From Marinilactibacillus sp. Marseille-P9653 (GTDB lineage: Bacteria > Bacillota > Bacilli > Lactobacillales > Carnobacteriaceae_A), in assembly GCF_916618885.1 (NCBI RefSeq), contig NZ_CAKAKH010000001.1, positions 806,001-870,000 of the forward strand: a stretch of DNA of 64,000 nt, written 5' to 3'. Shown one piece after another: positions 60,003-64,000 of the stretch (within the stretch, counting starts at the first letter, position 1; every line of letters starts with the position of its first letter). Position numbers and translations under genes: made by a program. The notes beneath the pieces are model-generated. The model worked only from the letters and a program-made list of their open reading frames with translations, was not told where the DNA came from and searched no databases.

Positions 60003-60653
60003 ATGAAAATTATTATAGTAGGTGCAGGAAGGTTAGGATCTAATTTAGCATTAGAGTTATTGAATGATGGAGAAGATGTAACAGTTATTAGTGATTCACA
60101 AGAAAAAATCAGTAAATTCGATAGAGACTTCTCTGGGAAGATTATTTTTGGGAAAGAATTTGATAAAGATATTTTAGAAGAGGCTGGAATTGAAACAGCC
60201 GATAGTTTGATTTCCTGTACTGAAAGTGATGAGACGAATGCATTAGTTGCCAGAATTGCACGTATACATTATAAGGTTCCAAAAGTTATTGCGCGACTAT
60301 ATGATAAGCGGAAAGTTGCCATTTACAATGCCCTAGGAATACAGGTCATAGCAACAACAGAATGGGGGATTTCACGAACAAAAGAACTACTGACTTTCAA
60401 CAAAATAGATACCATAATGAGTATAGGAAATACACCAGTAGATATTGTGAAAGTTGCTGCACCAGCGCTCTTAAATGGAAAAACATTAAGAGATGCTTTT
60501 CCTATCAATGAACTGAAAGTATTTGCAATTAGTCGAAATAACGAATCGTTTGTACCTTCAAATCATACAGTTATTGAACAAGGAGATATTATTTATTTTT
60601 CGGTACTATCAAAATCACTTGGAGAAGTCAGTAGAATACTTGACATACATTAA
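60003..60653 (+). CDS. TrkA/KtrA-like RCK protein, first copy
   Basis: A 216-residue cytosolic protein with an RCK_N Rossmann domain (IIIVGAGRLGSNLALELL, acidic residue after strand 2 in VTVISD) and a C-terminal TrkA_C domain (about residues 135-215). Such proteins bind NAD(H), ATP/ADP or c-di-AMP and gate Trk/Ktr K+ channels, but no channel subunit is encoded here; the partner in the operon is a P-type ATPase whose stop codon lies 1 base before this ATG. AAGGAGG is inside the ATPase's last codons, so translation is coupled. It may regulate the pump, or act on a Ktr channel elsewhere. Confidence 0.88.
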   Translation: MKIIIVGAGRLGSNLALELLNDGEDVTVISDSQEKISKFDRDFSGKIIFGKEFDKDILEEAGIETADSLISCTESDETNALVARIARIHYKVPKVIARLYDKRKVAIYNALGIQVIATTEWGISRTKELLTFNKIDTIMSIGNTPVDIVKVAAPALLNGKTLRDAFPINELKVFAISRNNESFVPSNHTVIEQGDIIYFSVLSKSLGEVSRILDIH

Positions 60654-60668
60654 GGGGGTGCAGAGAAT

Positions 60669-61328
60669 ATGAAAGTAATCGTAATAGGTGGCGGACAAGT
60701 GGGTGCTTACGTAGCGAGAATTATGGTTGAAGCACAAAATGATGTCTGCATTATTGATAATAGAGAAAAAGTCATTCAATACAATCAGCAAGAATTCAAA
60801 GAGGAACAAATTATCTATGGCGATGGCGCTGATCCAAAAATTCTTGAAAGAGCTGGGATTTATGAAGCAGATGTTGTAGCGGCAGTAACAGGAGCAGACG
60901 AAATTAATTTAGTAGCCTCTACAATCGCAAAGTTTGAATTCGGAATAGAAAAGGTTATTGCACGAGTGAACAATCCTAAAAATGAGTGGCTATTCACTCG
61001 AGATATGGGGGTTGATATTCCTATTAGTCAGGCTAATCTGCTTGCACGTGTGATTTCAAACCAAATTGATATGAACAATATGATTACACTCATGAAGCTG
61101 AATGATAAAAATGCTTCTATTGTTGAAGTTACAGTAAACATGGGTTCAAAAGCCGATGGTGCCACAGTGAAAGATATTGTTATTTCCGATAATATTGTAC
61201 TGATTGCTGTACAAAGGGGCAATGAGAATATGATTGTGCGAGGAGAAACGGTATTCCAAGCTGGAGACCATATATTTGCTTATACAGATGCAGAAGAAGA
61301 TCAGACGCTTTATAATTTAACGAGATAA
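60669..61328 (+). CDS. TrkA/KtrA-like RCK protein, second copy
   Basis: A 219-residue paralogue of the preceding gene: RCK_N nucleotide-binding loop VIVIGGGQVGAYVARIM, acidic CIIDNREK after strand 2, YGDGADPKILERAGI, then a TrkA_C domain. Identity to the first copy looks low, so the two probably form mixed assemblies or sense different ligands. The nucleotide loops are GAGRLG in the first and GGGQVG here, both plausible binders. It lies 15 bases after the first copy and ends the operon at a terminator. Confidence 0.88.
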   Translation: MKVIVIGGGQVGAYVARIMVEAQNDVCIIDNREKVIQYNQQEFKEEQIIYGDGADPKILERAGIYEADVVAAVTGADEINLVASTIAKFEFGIEKVIARVNNPKNEWLFTRDMGVDIPISQANLLARVISNQIDMNNMITLMKLNDKNASIVEVTVNMGSKADGATVKDIVISDNIVLIAVQRGNENMIVRGETVFQAGDHIFAYTDAEEDQTLYNLTR

Positions 61329-61358
61329 CAAGTGAAAATCAAAAAAAAAAAATCGTAA

Positions 61359-61398
61359 AATGAACAGTGCAGAGTCCTACTGCTTGTTCATTTTTTTT
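61359..61398 (+). terminator. Terminator of the ATPase-TrkA operon
   Basis: AATGAACA...GCAG pairs with CTGC...GTTCATT with a small internal bulge (61359-61392) and is followed by T8. Confidence 0.82.
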
Positions 61399-61475
61399 GT
61401 GAAATCTAAAAAGACAAAAATAAAAATAGGTGTTATGATATAAGAGTTGAATTTACTATAGAAAGAAGTCGTTAT

Positions 61476-62210
61476 ATGAAAAATTGGATAAAAGATCATT
61501 GGAAGAAGATCATTGTTTCTTTTCTACTGATTATCTTACTCATTATTGGTGGAATCCTCACTTATGTTCAAAGCGCCACTTATTCTGCCATGCCTGAAGC
61601 AGTAGCTATACTTGAAGACGAAGCCGTTCAGACTGATGGAAATACGATTGTGATAGAACCTGATGAAGCACTCGGAAATGTTGTATTATATCAAGGAGGT
61701 TTTGTTGAGAAAGAAGCTTACTTGCCATTAGCTAAAGCATTAAGTGAAAAAGGATACCGTGTTTTTATACCGCAAATGCCTTTGAATCTTGCCATATTAG
61801 GTGTTAATCGTTTTGAAGACATTGTAGAAGCGTATCCTTCTGAATTGCCTTGGTGGATTGGCGGACATTCTTTGGGAGGAACTAGTGCTTTACTTTACGC
61901 GGTTGATCACCTAAATGAGATAGATGGCGTATTTCTACTAGCTTCTTATCCTAGCGATGGAGCGGATTTATCACAAGCTGATATACCGGTCGTGTCGTTC
62001 TTCGCAACGAATGATGAAGTCATTAATCAGGAACGATATGAAGAGTCTAAAGCTCTTCTTCCAGAACAAACGGAGTACGAGGTTATAGAAGGCGGAAACC
62101 ACTCTAATTTTGGATATTATGGTTTTCAAAAAGGAGATGGAGAAAGCACGAATACTCGTGAACAACAGTTGGATCAAGTTGTAGATTATTTTCAAGAAGT
62201 AGCAGAATAA
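61476..62210 (+). CDS. Membrane-anchored alpha/beta hydrolase
   Basis: A 244-residue protein with one N-terminal helix (residues about 13-32) and a hydrolase domain facing outside. The nucleophile elbow is WWIGGHSLGGTSALLYA; candidate acid and base are in FFATNDEVIN and EGGNHSNFGYYG, completing a Ser-Asp-His triad. The strand YQGGFVEKEAYLPLAKAL supplies the oxyanion region. A lipid or ester substrate is likely but not known. Monocistronic, ending at a shared hairpin. Confidence 0.85.
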   Translation: MKNWIKDHWKKIIVSFLLIILLIIGGILTYVQSATYSAMPEAVAILEDEAVQTDGNTIVIEPDEALGNVVLYQGGFVEKEAYLPLAKALSEKGYRVFIPQMPLNLAILGVNRFEDIVEAYPSELPWWIGGHSLGGTSALLYAVDHLNEIDGVFLLASYPSDGADLSQADIPVVSFFATNDEVINQERYEESKALLPEQTEYEVIEGGNHSNFGYYGFQKGDGESTNTREQQLDQVVDYFQEVAE

Positions 62211-62219
62211 GAACAATAT

Positions 62220-62254
62220 AAAAAGACATAGATCCTATGGACCTATGTCTTTTT
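62220..62254. terminator. Bidirectional terminator after the hydrolase gene
   Basis: A perfect 12-bp stem (62220-62231 with 62243-62254) has T runs on both strands and ends the hydrolase gene and the small minus-strand gene. Confidence 0.88.
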
Positions 62255-62274
62255 ATATTGTTCAGATAGTTAAT

Positions 62275-62427
62275 CTACCTGGTTTTATTTTTACGACCAG
62301 TAATCATATTGTAGATGAAAACAAGTAGTGCGACGACTAATAAAATATGTACGAGTCCGCCGGCTATTTCAAATACTAGACCTAATACCCAGAATAATAA
62401 TAGCAAGCCAATTAAAGTCCAAATCAT
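62275..62427 (-). CDS. Small lmo0937-family membrane protein
   Basis: A 50-residue protein too short for most gene callers: it starts MIWTLIGLLLLFWVLGLVFE, has a second helix LVHILLVVALLVFIYN and ends with a basic tail, GRKNKTR. This two-helix layout matches the lmo0937 family (DUF5670) of tiny envelope proteins, often stress-induced. AAAGGAG is 9 bases before the ATG, and the gene ends 20 bases before the shared terminator. Function unknown. Confidence 0.82.
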   Translation of the reverse strand: MIWTLIGLLLLFWVLGLVFEIAGGLVHILLVVALLVFIYNMITGRKNKTR

Positions 62428-62519
62428 GAATAACAACTCCTTTGTGATTTATTATATTAAGTATAACAGGTTAGAAGTGAAATCAATAGTGATACGAATA
62501 GTATTCAAAATTGTATGGC

Positions 62520-63518
62520 TTAAATAATCGGTATTTTGTCTACCAATAGAGGCTCGGGTTCTGGTTTTCCGAATAGATATCCTTGGAATAATTGATATCC
62601 TTGAGTTTTCAACCACTCAAAATCCTCGTATGTTTCAATTCCTTCAGCTAGAGGTATAGAGCCGATTTTATTCGCTTTTTCAAGAAATAAACGTGCAATC
62701 GTCTGCTTCTCTATGTCAGTTGCTACGCCTTGAGCATAAACCATATCGAGTTTCATGTAAGGAGGAGAAAGTTCTTCTAGAACATCTAATGTATTATATC
62801 CAGCACCTACATCATCGAGTGCGTAAGAAAATCCATGGTTACTGTAATAAGTTAGAATAGACTTCAAATGCGCTAAATCTTCTACTTTCTCAGTTTCGAC
62901 AACTTCAAATACGATTCTCTTTGGATCCACATTTAAACGTTTAGCAATAAGCGTAGTCGTTCTCAAGCAATGCTCAGGTGCATAAATAGCCGTAGGAATG
63001 AAATTGATAAAGACTTTAAGATGATCATCAAGGCGATTGATTTGTTTAACAGCATTGATTCGACAAATTCGATCTAAAGCAAATGTTCGTCCGCGAGCTT
63101 TAGCAGCAGGGAAGATTTGATTTGGATATATTACCTGACCTTCATCATCTTTAAACCTGGCCAGCATCTCATAACCATAAATCGTTCCATTACCTTTTAT
63201 AATAGGTTGGAAGTGCATGTTTAAATGACGTTCATTAATGATGGAATCGATCCATGCAGCATCCACATATTCGTGAAACTGTTCAATAGGTTTCCAATTC
63301 AACTGATTTATTTGAAACTGGATGCCTTCTGTGAGTCCCATTTCATGTAAAAAATCGTATAAATCAATAGCACCAGATTCATCTGTAATCAAATTCTATT
63401 TTTGAACTTCGTAGTCGTAACCAGACCGATAGAAGTGTTCGTCCGCAAGAGCCAGAAGTGAATCATCTAAATGAAAAGTGATTTTTTGACCAAAAGTAGC
63501 GCAATTTTTATAGACCAT
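62520..63518 (-). pseudogene. EAL-domain c-di-GMP phosphodiesterase gene with in-frame TAG stop
   Basis: From an ATG at 63518, behind GGAGG, the frame reads 40 codons, hits TAG at 63396-63398, then continues in the same frame for 291 codons. The 3' part is an EAL domain: YGYEMLARF (EAL as EML), FEVVETEKV, YALDDVGAGYNTLD, MKLDMVYAQG and PLAEGIETYEDF with QGYLFGKPEP, so the phosphodiesterase site looks intact. A TTG at 63392 could restart translation but has no good ribosome site. Nonsense pseudogene, readthrough, or an N-terminally shortened protein are all possible, as is a sequencing error. Confidence 0.75.
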
Positions 63519-63676
63519 TTTTTCCTCCGAAACCGAGTTAATTGATTTAATTATCATATCACATGTATGATATTAAAAATAGAGTATAAATTAAGTAGCA
63601 ACTGTTATATCTTATTGGTATAATAGCATACAGCATAAGAATTTATCTCAGTTTAATTATAAAAGGAGAAGTAATT

Positions 63677-64000
63677 TTGCGAATGATCAATTACAAGGAA
63701 GTAGAATCTTTAAAAGAACAGTTGATAAACATACAAGCAGATTCCGATGACTTCTATTATAAAACGCTGCATAGACTTTTAGATCCTTTTTCTCATACCT
63801 TAGACATTGATGAAGCGAGTAGTTTCTCATTTGCCTTTGAGGATCTGTATTTAAAATATGAAGGCAATTATCTTTCACTATTTGAAGAACTATATAATCA
63901 ATCTACAAATCAATCGATAGTTATTGAAATGCCCTACAATGAAATTAGCGAGCAGACGCATCTAGCCGTTTTGAACCAAGTAGACCGCTTTGAACAGTTT
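63677..64000 (+). CDS. Partial gene of unknown function running off the right edge
   Basis: A TTG at 63677, 8 bases after AAAGGAG, opens a frame of 108 codons with no stop before the window ends. The acidic, leucine- and aromatic-rich start (MINYKEVESLKEQLINIQAD, then DDFYYKTLHRLLDPFS) shows no family I recognise. The ribosome site and codon usage support a real gene; an ATG two codons in is the alternative start. Confidence 0.65.
   Translation, partial: MRMINYKEVESLKEQLINIQADSDDFYYKTLHRLLDPFSHTLDIDEASSFSFAFEDLYLKYEGNYLSLFEELYNQSTNQSIVIEMPYNEISEQTHLAVLNQVDRFEQF

Overview
This 64 kb window is a stretch of low-GC Gram-positive chromosome, densely packed and mostly read left to right. Several things point to the Lactobacillales, most likely the Carnobacteriaceae (a Marinilactibacillus- or Alkalibacterium-like marine or alkaliphilic lactic acid bacterium). 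These are the order pcrA-ligA-camS-gatCAB, an EpuA-family small protein beside mbl, a PBP5/PBP2a-type penicillin-binding protein, an EfrAB/LmrCD-type multidrug ABC pair, frequent TTG/GTG starts behind strong AAGGAG ribosome sites, and compact T-tailed hairpin terminators. The family-level placement is inference; no rRNA, tRNA, phage, insertion sequence or CRISPR array was found.

Layout. 0.2-6 kb: uppP, a stand-alone PTS EIIA, a minus-strand electrophile/quinone-detoxification operon (flavin reductase plus two VOC proteins) behind an MhqR-like operator, and a lactonase. 5.8-13.9 kb: an AI-2E exporter, a TetR-controlled heterodimeric multidrug ABC exporter, the ammonium channel amtB and manA. 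14-18.5 kb: the tdk-prfA-prmC-tsaC2 translation/nucleotide operon, then upp. 18.7-22.5 kb: envelope and DNA genes ywzB-murA-mbl-epuA-ssbB. 22.7-33 kb: a two-component system, a lipoteichoic acid synthase, an rRNA methyltransferase and an ABC transporter whose permease carries a very long extracellular coiled coil. 34-38.5 kb: cell-wall enzymes (VanY-type carboxypeptidase, glucosaminidase, class B PBP) with an unknown TIM-barrel protein between them. 38.6-54 kb: CNNM-type transporter, UPF0316 protein, a PurK-like ATP-grasp enzyme, a GntR regulator, then pcrA-ligA-camS-gatCAB-dgkB-rlmCD. 54-64 kb: an unknown protein, exoA, an AIM24 protein, a P-type ATPase operon with two TrkA/RCK proteins, an alpha/beta hydrolase, a 50-residue membrane protein, an EAL-domain gene broken by an in-frame stop, and an open gene at the right edge.

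Themes. The window is rich in envelope functions: lipid carrier recycling (uppP), peptidoglycan precursor and elongation (murA, mbl), lipoteichoic acid synthesis and lipid salvage (ltaS, dgkB), and peptidoglycan cross-linking and trimming (PBP, VanY, glucosaminidase). The most unusual unit is 57.2-61.3 kb. There a P2C-like (Na+/K+-ATPase-type) P-type ATPase is tightly coupled to two TrkA/KtrA-like nucleotide-sensing proteins, with no Trk/Ktr channel subunit nearby. This looks like a ligand-regulated primary cation pump. Other points worth a second look are a Thr-to-Ser change at the nucleophile position of the LTA synthase, a PurK homologue lacking several PurK active-site motifs, a TGTAAA direct repeat of WalR-box form in the ltaS promoter, two palindromic operators around the TetR promoter, and an 88-bp imperfect palindrome upstream of pcrA.
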